A stretch of 13,851 bases of DNA, taken from positions 1 through 13,851 of the forward strand of contig DASZSJ010000121.1 in assembly GCA_035548675.1 (NCBI GenBank). The letters are read 5' to 3'. The first letter of the stretch is position 1; each line of letters begins with the position of its first letter. Shown in pieces: positions 7,067 to 12,343 of this stretch. The notes below the pieces were generated by a model that saw only the letters and a program-made list of their open reading frames with translations, made no database searches and was not told where the DNA came from. Source of the stretch: VRUE01 sp035548675 (GTDB lineage Bacteria > Actinomycetota > Thermoleophilia > Solirubrobacterales > 70-9). Both the position numbers and the translations under genes were made by a program.

Positions 7067-8872
7067 GCCATCGGCATCAGTGATCTGGCCGTATGGCGTA
7101 TTCGTCGCGCGGCGCTCGCGGTCAGTGATTCCGGTCACCTCGCCCGAAACGATGATGAAGTCCCACGAAACGTCGTTCGTGTTGAACCGGGGATCGGCCG
7201 CAACGGCGTCGGCGTACTTCTTGATCTGCTGAGCCTGCTCGTCCCCAACCCTGACTTTCGGGGCCTTCAGCTCAATCACGAGATGCTCGCGGCGGTTCCG
7301 TTGCTGCGATAGCGATCGGGCAAGCATCAGATCGACAATCGCTCGCGAGCCTTCAGCGTCAAGAACCTCATCGGAGACGTCTTCAGCCAGATCATTCCGA
7401 CCCAGCAGGGCAAGGTGCTTCTTGAGAACGGTGGTAAGGCTGTTGTCATCGGCTGCCAGGGCGTACTCCTCGCCGAAAACCCAGGTCTGGCCGACCAATA
7501 TCCGGTGAAGCTGTGAACGCTCTTTGACGTGCTTGGATGCATCGCCTAACACCAGTTCCTCCAAGCCTTTGAGGAACTCGAGCCGGTCGGCAATCTCCTT
7601 CGAGGTGGCGATCAGCGCGGTCAGAGGCGTGCGATCCAGCAGGGCGCTCAGCTCTTCGAGGCGATCTTGCTTGAGATCAAGAACCTCGCCAAGCACCTTA
7701 TGCAGCGAACCCGGATCGTTCTCCAGAGCCTCGCGCAGCAGCCTCAGGGATAGCCGCCGCCCTGATTTTTCGGAAGCATTGACGGCGCTGGAAGCGGACA
7801 GCGCCACTACGTCGAACACGTCGCGGGCCGCTTGCTCGACCTTGTTCTCGGGCTCGCCTGCAAATGGGTAAACGTTCTCTGCTTTCCATTCCGCGATCTG
7901 CTCTCGGGTTTTCTCCTTCGCGCGGTCCTTGAAATAGTCCCGCAGCTTTTCTCGGGCTCCGTCGATGACCGCCTTCGAGTCGCCACTCCCGAGATCCGCT
8001 GCGGCGAGGGCGTTGTCGGCCTGGAAGCCAGTCCAGTTCACGTAGGCCGTGAACTCGAAACCTGGGGCCTGAATGCCGGGATGCACCTCGCCGAGCGGCG
8101 TGCCCCGCTCATCGCATAGATACAACGCCCGGTCGACCCGGCGATTCCACTCGATCACCACAAGCAGGGCTGGGTCGCTTCCCGTCGGAGTTGGAACTTC
8201 CAGCTCCCCGCGGTTCGTCTGCAGCTTGTCCGGCTCGATCTCGTTGCGGTCAAAGCTCAGGTGCGCGTTGTTCGTCTGCAGATACAGCCCAAAAACGCCC
8301 GTCAGCTTCTCAACCGGCTTGTCTCCGTTGAGGCCCGACGGCTCTTTGAGGAAACCGTCAATCAGGACGCGAGTGCCAGTCGGCTCCTCCGTTGGCTGGG
8401 GATCGGAAACCTCAACGTGGGAGAGTTTGGCAACCGTCAGTTCCACGTCGAGGGCGAGGCGTTGGGATGGATCATCGGGGTCTGCAGCGACGGTGTGCCA
8501 GCGGAGGCGCCCGCCCAAGCCAGCCGCTAGGAACCGACCACGTCCGTCGCGGCCGTGAAGTGCGCGGCCTCCTTTTGAGCGTTTGGCAGTCCGCTTCCAT
8601 GATCCGCCCAGCCGGCCGAATCCGTCGACAACTTCCTGCTGAGTCATGCCGTGGCCGTTGTCTACGACCCGAACCTCGTCAATCCCGTCCAGCGCGTTGC
8701 GACCGAACTCGACCTTTACGTCGTCGGCGTCGGCATCGAGCGCATTCCAAATGACCTCGATCAGTCCGGTGATCGGTTCGGTAGCACCCAGTCGCTCAAG
8801 GTGCTGCTGGTCAAGTTTGACGTCGAAGTCCACGGCGGCTGAGTCTCGCACCAACCTCGGCGACTTGTCCAA
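6890..8872 (-). CDS. GHKL (MORC/MutL/Hsp90-like) ATPase with probable C-terminal PD-(D/E)XK nuclease
   Basis: This 660-residue protein is the last gene of the - strand operon. It starts at TTG seven bases after the preceding stop, with GAGGGG upstream; an internal GTG at codon 8 is an alternative. The N-terminal ATPase shows the N box E39-VIW-N43-ALD46, the G1 box DNGHGM (71-76), a glycine-rich lid (GGRALHGRDGRGRF, about 101-114) and a GT motif (166-167). The middle (about 300-500) is mostly helical. The C terminus shows a nuclease pattern: D514 (IVDLML), E534-L-K536 (VIELKAP) and Q549...Y553. MutL/MORC-type ATPases fused or linked to restriction-type nucleases are described from bacterial defence systems, so a DNA-targeting defence role is likely. 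The gene is less GC-rich than the rest: 7501-7560 has 32 of 60 G/C by hand count, against 45 of 60 at 1741-1800. Confidence 0.8.
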   Translation of the reverse strand: MDKSPRLVRDSAAVDFDVKLDQQHLERLGATEPITGLIEVIWNALDADADDVKVEFGRNALDGIDEVRVVDNGHGMTQQEVVDGFGRLGGSWKRTAKRSKGGRALHGRDGRGRFLAAGLGGRLRWHTVAADPDDPSQRLALDVELTVAKLSHVEVSDPQPTEEPTGTRVLIDGFLKEPSGLNGDKPVEKLTGVFGLYLQTNNAHLSFDRNEIEPDKLQTNRGELEVPTPTGSDPALLVVIEWNRRVDRALYLCDERGTPLGEVHPGIQAPGFEFTAYVNWTGFQADNALAAADLGSGDSKAVIDGAREKLRDYFKDRAKEKTREQIAEWKAENVYPFAGEPENKVEQAARDVFDVVALSASSAVNASEKSGRRLSLRLLREALENDPGSLHKVLGEVLDLKQDRLEELSALLDRTPLTALIATSKEIADRLEFLKGLEELVLGDASKHVKERSQLHRILVGQTWVFGEEYALAADDNSLTTVLKKHLALLGRNDLAEDVSDEVLDAEGSRAIVDLMLARSLSQQRNRREHLVIELKAPKVRVGDEQAQQIKKYADAVAADPRFNTNDVSWDFIIVSGEVTGITDRERRATNTPYGQITDADGLRIWVLTWADVLDDAGHRLKFVRDLLNYQPDAEQALAYLRRTHEKYLPEQIAEPAATP

Positions 8873-8879
8873 CCGCCCC

Positions 8880-9197
8880 TCAGTCGCCCCTCGGCGCTTC
8901 GCGGTCGAACTCCACGACGTAGTCGCCCTCGACTTCGGACTCCAACACCGGGGGCGCCCAGGTCACCCCGGCTAGAAGATCATCGAGGGTGACCGACAGC
9001 GCCCCGGCGAGGCGCACGTAGGAGTCGAGGCCCGCGATCACCTGGCCCCGCTCGATTTCGCCGATCCGCCCGGTGGAGAGCAGGGCTCGCTGGGTCAAAG
9101 CCTCCTGGGAATACCCCGCCCGCCGTCGCAACAGGAACACGTTGTCGGCGATCCGCGCTCGACCCTCGTAGCTCAGTTCTTCCGATTGGCGCCGCAC
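8880..9197 (-). CDS. XRE-family HTH regulator, paralog 5 of 5
   Basis: This 105-residue protein has a Cro/C1-type HTH in residues about 13-70 (RIADNVFLLRRRAGYSQEALTQRALLSTGRIGEIERG) and a C-terminal motif LLAGVTWAPP...GDYVVEF shared with its operon neighbours. It starts with GTG two bases after the previous stop. The recognition-helix region LLSTGRIGEIERG is the most divergent of the five paralogs, and the usual PRLDT that follows is replaced by AGLDS. It sits directly before the ATPase-nuclease gene, so it is the likeliest direct regulator or partner of that effector, but this is inference. Confidence 0.8.
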   Translation of the reverse strand: MRRQSEELSYEGRARIADNVFLLRRRAGYSQEALTQRALLSTGRIGEIERGQVIAGLDSYVRLAGALSVTLDDLLAGVTWAPPVLESEVEGDYVVEFDREAPRGD

Positions 9198-9199
9198 GC

Positions 9200-9574
9200 T
9201 CAGCCCCGCCTTTTCCGAGAGGCGCCGATGCGGCCCGCCGCCCGCAGCGCCGCAATCTCTGCGGCCAGCTCGGGGTCAGGTGGCACCTCAAATGACCCCT
9301 TGGTGACGTTGATCTCAGGTGGCTTCCAGGCGATGCCCTCGACAAGATCGTTCGGCGTCACCCCGAGCGCGCCCGCGATCCGGAGCACCGTGCCGATGCG
9401 GGGGATGATCAGGCCGCGCTCCAGATCCGACAACGAGGTCTTGTGGACTTCTGCGCGAAACCACAACTGTTCCTGGCTGATGCCCAACCGCTTGCGGCAC
9501 CGCACTAGGTTTGATCCGAACCGCTCGCGCAGTTCATCTGACGCCGGCCTGGCCGCTCGCCGCTCGCCGCTCAT
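9200..9574 (-). CDS. XRE-family HTH regulator, paralog 4 of 5
   Basis: This 124-residue protein begins with ATG overlapping the stop of paralog 3 (ATGA). The HTH is at about 15-75 (RFGSNLVRCRKRLGISQEQLWFRAEVHKTSLSDLERG), followed by LVEGIAWKPP and KGSFEV, the shared C-terminal motif. It is the longest copy, with an extra tail rich in Ala, Arg and Lys (ELAAEIAALRAAGRIGASRKRRG). The recognition region VHKTSLSDLERG differs from the other copies. It is probably a DNA-binding regulator of this operon or of element genes; the target is unknown. Confidence 0.82.
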   Translation of the reverse strand: MSGERRAARPASDELRERFGSNLVRCRKRLGISQEQLWFRAEVHKTSLSDLERGLIIPRIGTVLRIAGALGVTPNDLVEGIAWKPPEINVTKGSFEVPPDPELAAEIAALRAAGRIGASRKRRG

Positions 9575-9879
9575 GCCCGTTCTCCGCTGGACGCTGCGCG
9601 GGCCATCGTGTGCCAGGTGTCTTCGACGGAGAAGCCTCCCTCCACGTAGTGGCCCGGCAACCAGTGAAGGCCCGCGAGCAGCACGGAGACGGGGGTGTCC
9701 AGGCCCGCGGCGAGTTTCAGGATCGTGTCGAGCCGCGGTAGGCGCTCTCCCCGCTCGAGGTGTCCGATTTCGGATCGATGCACTCTCACCAGCTCGCCCA
9801 GACCGACCTGTGAGAGGCCCGCCCGGCGCCGGCTGCGTTGAAGGTTGGCGCCGAACTGTTCGGCGAGCTGGCCGCGCAT
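9571..9879 (-). CDS. XRE-family HTH regulator, paralog 3 of 5
   Basis: This 102-residue protein starts with ATG one base after the stop of paralog 2. The HTH covers about residues 8-62 (QFGANLQRSRRRAGLSQVGLGELVRVHRSEIGHLERG) and continues with ERLPRLDTILKLAAGL. The shared tail motif LLAGLHWLPG...EGGFSVED follows. It ends in an ATGA overlap with paralog 4. It is a classic short Cro/C1-type DNA-binding protein; the tail may mediate dimerisation or partner contacts. The target is not known. Confidence 0.83.
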   Translation of the reverse strand: MRGQLAEQFGANLQRSRRRAGLSQVGLGELVRVHRSEIGHLERGERLPRLDTILKLAAGLDTPVSVLLAGLHWLPGHYVEGGFSVEDTWHTMARAASSGERA

Positions 9880-9880
9880 C

Positions 9881-10150
9881 TCAATCGCTCTCTCGCTCTA
9901 GGTCGATCCGCCAGCTCATGCCGGTGAACAGCTCACAGGGCTCGATTTCGATCGCGCCGGCCAGCTTGACGATCGTGTCGAGCCGCGGAATCCGGTAGCC
10001 GCGCTCAAGCAGACTGATCTCGGTGACGTGGAGGCCCGAGCGTTCGGCAACGTCAGCTTGCGAGAGATCCGATCGCCCGCGCCGTAGCACTAGGTTGTCG
10101 CCGAAGCGACTACGCAGCGCTGCCAGCTCGGGCGTGTTGGTGGACCGCAT
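9881..10150 (-). CDS. XRE-family HTH regulator, paralog 2 of 5
   Basis: This 89-residue protein is assigned to the ATG at 10150, four bases after the SSB-like gene's stop and preceded by GAGGG. The frame is open further upstream, but that part would overlap the SSB-like gene. The HTH is at about 14-70 (RFGDNLVLRRGRSDLSQADVAERSGLHVTEISLLERG), followed by YRIPRLDTIVKLAGAI. The tail LFTGMSWRIDLERESD keeps the tryptophan but lacks the final G-x-F/Y-x-V strand present in the other four, so the tail is truncated or diverged. Confidence 0.82.
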   Translation of the reverse strand: MRSTNTPELAALRSRFGDNLVLRRGRSDLSQADVAERSGLHVTEISLLERGYRIPRLDTIVKLAGAIEIEPCELFTGMSWRIDLERESD

Positions 10151-10154
10151 CGGG

Positions 10155-10580
10155 CTAGCCCTCGGAGGGGCCGAGCCCCTCGATCGCGGGTGGCGCGGGT
10201 CCGGGGTTGACGAGAGCGGCAACGAGGACGTTGCGGCGGCTGCTTCGTCCCCCTTCGATCACCCATCGCTCGCTGAGCTGCCCGGCTGCGAAGACGGCCG
10301 AGCCGCCCTGTAGGTCCGCGACCTCTTGGCGCTCTGCGAGCTCGGCGGCGACTTCGATTTCACAGCTCGCCCAGGCCCGCAGCACCTGGGGCCGATCGGG
10401 CTCAGCGACCGGGAACTCGATCCGCAGGAAGACGACGGGGTTGCCGGTCGGGCTGCGGCCGGGCCACGGATCGCAGGCCAGGGTGCCGCTCAGGATCGAG
10501 TAGTTGACGCCCGGCGGGCATGGCTCGGGGAGGCGCAGCCGTCGGCCGGGCCTCCCCGAACTATGCCGGCAGCCGCTCAT
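10155..10580 (-). CDS. SSB-like OB-fold protein
   Basis: This 141-residue protein starts with ATG overlapping the stop of XRE paralog 1 (ATGA). Residues about 24-124 match the pattern of single-stranded DNA-binding proteins: YSILSGTLACDPWP (first strand), TGNPVVFLRIEFPV, then GSAVFAAGQLSERWVIEGGRSSRRNVLVAALV, where SSBs have a conserved G..V.V.G.L....W....G..R....V.A. The first 23 residues are basic and proline-rich and differ from a normal SSB start. The acidic C-terminal tip that recruits repair partners in true SSBs is missing; it ends EGLGPSEG. It is either a diverged mobile-element SSB or an OB-fold protein adapted to this operon. Its place among five XRE genes is unusual. Confidence 0.6.
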   Translation of the reverse strand: MSGCRHSSGRPGRRLRLPEPCPPGVNYSILSGTLACDPWPGRSPTGNPVVFLRIEFPVAEPDRPQVLRAWASCEIEVAAELAERQEVADLQGGSAVFAAGQLSERWVIEGGRSSRRNVLVAALVNPGPAPPAIEGLGPSEG

Positions 10581-10852
10581 TTCTCGGAGACGACGAAGCG
10601 ACCGGTTTTGTAGCCCCGCGCCTGCCACTCGATCCCGCTGAACAGCACGGCGGGCTCGACCCTGGGCCCCCCGGCCAGCTTCGCGATCGTGTCGAATCGG
10701 GGAAGCCGGGTGCCACGCTCCAACTGGCCGATCTCGGTCCGGTGGAGGTCGGTGAGGAATCCCAACTCTTCCTGGGACAGGCCGCTACGGCGGCGCTGGA
10801 TCAGCATGTTCTCAGCGAACTTCATACTCAGAGTGAGATCGGTGTCAGCCAC
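10577..10852 (-). CDS. XRE-family HTH regulator, paralog 1 of 5
   Basis: This 91-residue protein starts with GTG, overlapping the previous gene by eight bases (GTGGCTGA). The HTH covers about residues 12-66 (KFAENMLIQRRRSGLSQEELGFLTDLHRTEIGQLERG) and continues with TRLPRFDTIAKLAGG. The shared tail motif is LFSGIEWQARG...GRFVVSE with W76. Its ribosome site lies inside a 10-bp hairpin formed by the end of the upstream gene (10856-10878), so translation probably depends on ribosomes arriving from that gene. Confidence 0.83.
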   Translation of the reverse strand: MADTDLTLSMKFAENMLIQRRRSGLSQEELGFLTDLHRTEIGQLERGTRLPRFDTIAKLAGGPRVEPAVLFSGIEWQARGYKTGRFVVSEK

Positions 10853-11132
10853 GAGCGCCCTCCCGTTTCGGGAGGGCGTAGGCCCGCGGTTTGCGTTTCG
10901 CCTGCCGTGCCTTCTTCTGTTTCGTCAGCCGGGCGAGGCAGTTGGCGACTGCCCCGGAGGAGCGGCCGATGCCCTTGGCGATGGCGCTGGCGGTCAGCGG
11001 CAGATCGCCCTCGTTCTTCTCCATGTAGGTGAGGACGAGGCCGTCCAGCGCGCCGGGGCGAAGCCGCCCGGTTGACGCCTTGGACTTCTTCGCCGCTGCC
11101 TTCTTCGGTTTGGCTTTCGCTTTCGTGGTCAT
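10845..11132 (-). CDS. Small winged-helix protein with lysine/alanine-rich tail
   Basis: This 95-residue protein is assigned to the ATG at 11132, which overlaps the upstream stop (ATGA) and has AAGGAGA before it; the longer open frame upstream would overlap the neighbour. Residues 3-21 are a Lys/Ala/Pro tail (KAKAKPKKAAAKKSKAS) like those of histone H1-like and actinobacterial HU C-terminal tails. Residues about 28-90 (ALDGLVLTYMEKNEGDLPLTASAIAKGIGRSSGAVANCLARLTKQKKARQAKRKPRAYAL) look like a winged helix with a basic wing. It should bind DNA with low specificity from the tail plus specific contacts from the wing. Whether it acts as a regulator or an architectural protein is not clear. Confidence 0.72.
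   Translation of the reverse strand: MTTKAKAKPKKAAAKKSKASTGRLRPGALDGLVLTYMEKNEGDLPLTASAIAKGIGRSSGAVANCLARLTKQKKARQAKRKPRAYALPKREGARG
10856..10878 (-). promoter_or_regulatory. Hairpin covering the ribosome site of XRE paralog 1
   Basis: CGCCCTCCCG (10856-10865) and CGGGAGGGCG (10869-10878) are a perfect 10-bp inverted repeat with a 3-nt loop. In the - strand transcript the 3' arm contains GGGAGGG, the only ribosome site for the GTG at 10852. The hairpin also lies within the last codons of the upstream gene, so a ribosome finishing that gene would open it. This is consistent with strict translational coupling. Confidence 0.65.
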
Positions 11133-11770
11133 GGTTGGTCTCCTTTCGCGAGTGCCTTTTTGTCGTGCCACGCCCCTACGGCGCGGCGGCCCGGCGGGCC
11201 GGGGTCGGGGTCGGAGTCGAGGCGGGCGTCGTCGGGCTCGGGCCACTCATCGCGGGAGTAGGTCGCCGAGCCGACGAGCCAGAAGGCGGCGCCGAGGCGC
11301 TGGCCCAGCTCGAACCAGTCAGCCGACGGCGGGGAGGTGGGGGCGAGCCGCGCGTCCTCGGCGGCTTCGACCGCGGCGTCGAGCAGCGCGCGGAACTCAT
11401 CCATCTGTGCCGCTGCGGCGTACCGGGACTGGCGCCATTCGCGGTGCTGGGGCGACTCGGGCAGCTCGCCCACTTTGCCCTGATCGCGTTGGCTCTTGAG
11501 GAAGGTCTTGCCGGTCTCGGTCAGCGTCCAGTAGTCGCGCCCGTGGCGCTCACTTCGCGCGACGCATTTGTTTTGCGGCGCGGCCAGGTGTTCGAGGTCG
11601 CGACGGACGCGGCGGCTGTTGTAGCGGGAGTAGCGGAAGCCGAGGTGTTCGATCACCTTCGGAATCCAGACGGCGTCGGTGCCGTGGCGCATCGCCCGCT
11701 CGACGGCGGCCAGGATCAACACGTCCGGCACCGGCTCGTATTGCCTGAGATCGTCGCCCTCGGTATCCAT
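11129..11770 (-). CDS. Winged-helix protein, first gene of the - strand operon
   Basis: This 213-residue protein is assigned to ATG 11770 because AGGAGG lies at 11775-11780 just before it. Residues about 17-95 look like a winged helix: VLILAAVERAMRHG, AVWIPKVIEHLGF, NSRRVRRDLEHLAA as recognition helix, then the wing RHGRDYWTLTETGKTFL. Residues about 110-150 are helical and alanine-rich (SRYAAAAQMDEFRALLDAAVEAAEDA), perhaps for oligomerisation. The C-terminal part contains an acidic proline-rich stretch (DEWPEPDDARLDSDPDPGP). As the first gene behind a dyad-rich leader it is a natural candidate for operon autoregulator. The specific family is not recognised. Confidence 0.68.
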   Translation of the reverse strand: MDTEGDDLRQYEPVPDVLILAAVERAMRHGTDAVWIPKVIEHLGFRYSRYNSRRVRRDLEHLAAPQNKCVARSERHGRDYWTLTETGKTFLKSQRDQGKVGELPESPQHREWRQSRYAAAAQMDEFRALLDAAVEAAEDARLAPTSPPSADWFELGQRLGAAFWLVGSATYSRDEWPEPDDARLDSDPDPGPPGRRAVGAWHDKKALAKGDQP

Positions 11771-11785
11771 CGCGCCTCCTGTTTC

Positions 11786-11905
11786 TGGGGGCACCGAAGC
11801 CGGCGGCGACGCACCCTAAGAGGGCTCTCGCGAGTACCGTTTCGCTTGCATCGAAGTCTCTGGCTTCGGTGCCAGGCCCCAGGGCGTTAGCGCGCCGCTG
11901 GGGCC
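11786..11905. promoter_or_regulatory. Leader region of the - strand operon with two strong inverted repeats
   Basis: GGCACCGAAGCC (11790-11801) and GGCTTCGGTGCC (11862-11873) form a perfect 12-bp inverted repeat with a 60-nt spacer; outer TGGGG/CCCCA pairs can extend it. Next to it GGCCCCAG (11875-11882) and CTGGGGCC (11898-11905) form an 8-bp stem extended inward by GGCG/CGCC. Both lie upstream of the first gene at 11770, where operator or leader RNA structures would act. No convincing promoter hexamers were found; a TACATA at 11914-11909 on the - strand lacks a good -35 partner. Confidence 0.5.
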
Positions 11906-11998
11906 ACTTATGTACGGGGCGACGACCGTAGCTCCATTGGGCCGTGGGCGCGAGCGGAAATCTGCGCGAATCGGCCCGTATCCACGGGAATCGGCGCG

Positions 11999-12022
11999 AT
12001 TTGAGCCACTAGTGGCTCAAAT
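11999..12022. promoter_or_regulatory. Perfect 24-bp palindrome
   Basis: The half-site ATTTGAGCCACT is followed directly by its reverse complement, centred on CTAG, with no mismatch. It lies between the tRNA and the - strand operon. A perfect uninterrupted dyad of this length strongly suggests a binding site for a dimeric protein, such as one of the operon's DNA-binding proteins or the recombination machinery. It is not a typical terminator, because A rather than T residues end the 3' arm on both strands. Confidence 0.6.
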
Positions 12023-12038
12023 GGAGGGCGATCGGGTT

Positions 12039-12054
12039 TGATCCCTTCGGATCA
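12039..12054. promoter_or_regulatory. Short inverted repeat downstream of the tRNA
   Basis: TGATCC and GGATCA flank a 4-nt loop (CTTC). On the - strand it lies about 40 bases past the tRNA 3' end, where a tRNA terminator could be, but no T-run follows. It could be a weak terminator or another protein site. Confidence 0.3.
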
Positions 12055-12095
12055 GCGGCGAGGCGAATCTGCCGACGTGCAGGGAGTTCGGAAAG

Positions 12096-12118
12096 TGGAG
12101 CTAGGCGGATTCGAACCG
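12096..12118 (-). other. Candidate attachment site at the tRNA-Ala 3' end
   Basis: Tyrosine-recombinase elements commonly recombine within the T arm and acceptor 3' half of a tRNA gene and restore it. Here that half is intact and lies at the element-chromosome border, with chromosomal-looking genes on the other side. The matching copy at the other end was not found within the window. This is inference from orientation and context. Confidence 0.4.
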
Positions 12119-12168
12119 CCGACCTCCTGGGTGCGATCCAGGCGCTCTGCCAGCTGAGCTATAGCCCC
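12096..12168 (-). tRNA. tRNA-Ala (anticodon CGC)
   Basis: The - strand folds into a full cloverleaf of 73 nt. The acceptor is GGGGCTA with TAGCTCC and includes the G3:U70 wobble pair that identifies alanine tRNAs. D stem GCTC/GAGC, anticodon stem CCTGG/CCAGG with loop ATCGCAC (CGC at 12135-12133, reading GCG codons), T arm GGCGG-TTCGAAT-CCGCC, discriminator A. CCA is not encoded. Its 3' end faces the mobile element, as expected for an integration target. Confidence 0.96.
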
Positions 12169-12296
12169 GAGTGGCGATTTTGCAGCGGAAAAGCGCTGGC
12201 TTGGTCGCCGAAGCGTCTTCAAGCTTACAGCCGATCGTGGTGGGGCTTGGGGGTTGGGCCGGGTGAGGCCGTCGGGGCCGGCGCAGCTCGCTTCCT

Positions 12297-12319
12297 ATCC
12301 TCAGATGGTGACTGAGGAT
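12297..12319. promoter_or_regulatory. 8-bp inverted repeat upstream of the aldo/keto reductase
   Basis: ATCCTCAG (12297-12304) and CTGAGGAT (12312-12319) flank a 7-nt spacer, ending 24 bases before the reductase start. The position fits an operator overlapping the promoter or a 5' leader hairpin. No binding protein gene is adjacent. Confidence 0.45.
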
Positions 12320-12343
12320 CGCCATCTACGAGGAGAAAGCTCG

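Larger units (their letters stand above)
11959..12072. repeat. Four copies of AATCKGC, three of them helically phased
   Basis: AATCTGC at 11959-11965, AATCGGC at 11969-11975, AATCGGC at 11989-11995 and AATCTGC at 12066-12072, all on the + strand. The first three start 10 and 20 bp apart, so they would face the same side of the helix. The arrangement resembles recombinase arm sites or regulator iterons next to an attachment site. A 7-bp motif can recur by chance, so this is tentative. Confidence 0.35.
1..12096. mobile_element. Part of an integrative conjugative or mobilizable element, left end outside window
   Basis: The stretch carries a TraG/VirD4-like transfer ATPase, a replication-relaxation protein, a methyltransferase, an excisionase-like HTH protein and a tyrosine recombinase in one + strand operon. 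A - strand cargo operon follows and ends near a tRNA-Ala whose 3' end points into the element. Integration into tRNA 3' ends is standard for tyrosine-recombinase elements of actinobacteria. No second copy of the tRNA 3' end was seen in the window, so the left boundary must lie to the left or the assignment is wrong. The recombinase gene is about 5.5 kb from the tRNA rather than next to it, which suggests that cargo was added between int and the attachment site. The exact boundaries are inferred. Confidence 0.55.

Noticed and set aside
8073..8558. + strand frames opposite the GHKL gene
   Set aside because: They are antisense to well conserved ATPase motifs and are rich in Arg/Ser without domain features.
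11072..11890. + strand open frame of 272 codons opposite the winged-helix genes
   Set aside because: The - strand genes have good ribosome sites and ATGA coupling; the + frame runs across the operon leader and has no domain.
11909..11914. TACATA on the - strand as the operon's -10 box
   Set aside because: The hexamer at the right distance (ATGGAG) is a poor -35, and the leader is too GC-rich to call a promoter by eye.
11999..12022. Palindrome as a rho-independent terminator for the tRNA
   Set aside because: On both strands the 3' arm ends in CAAAT and no T-run follows, so the usual U tract is missing.
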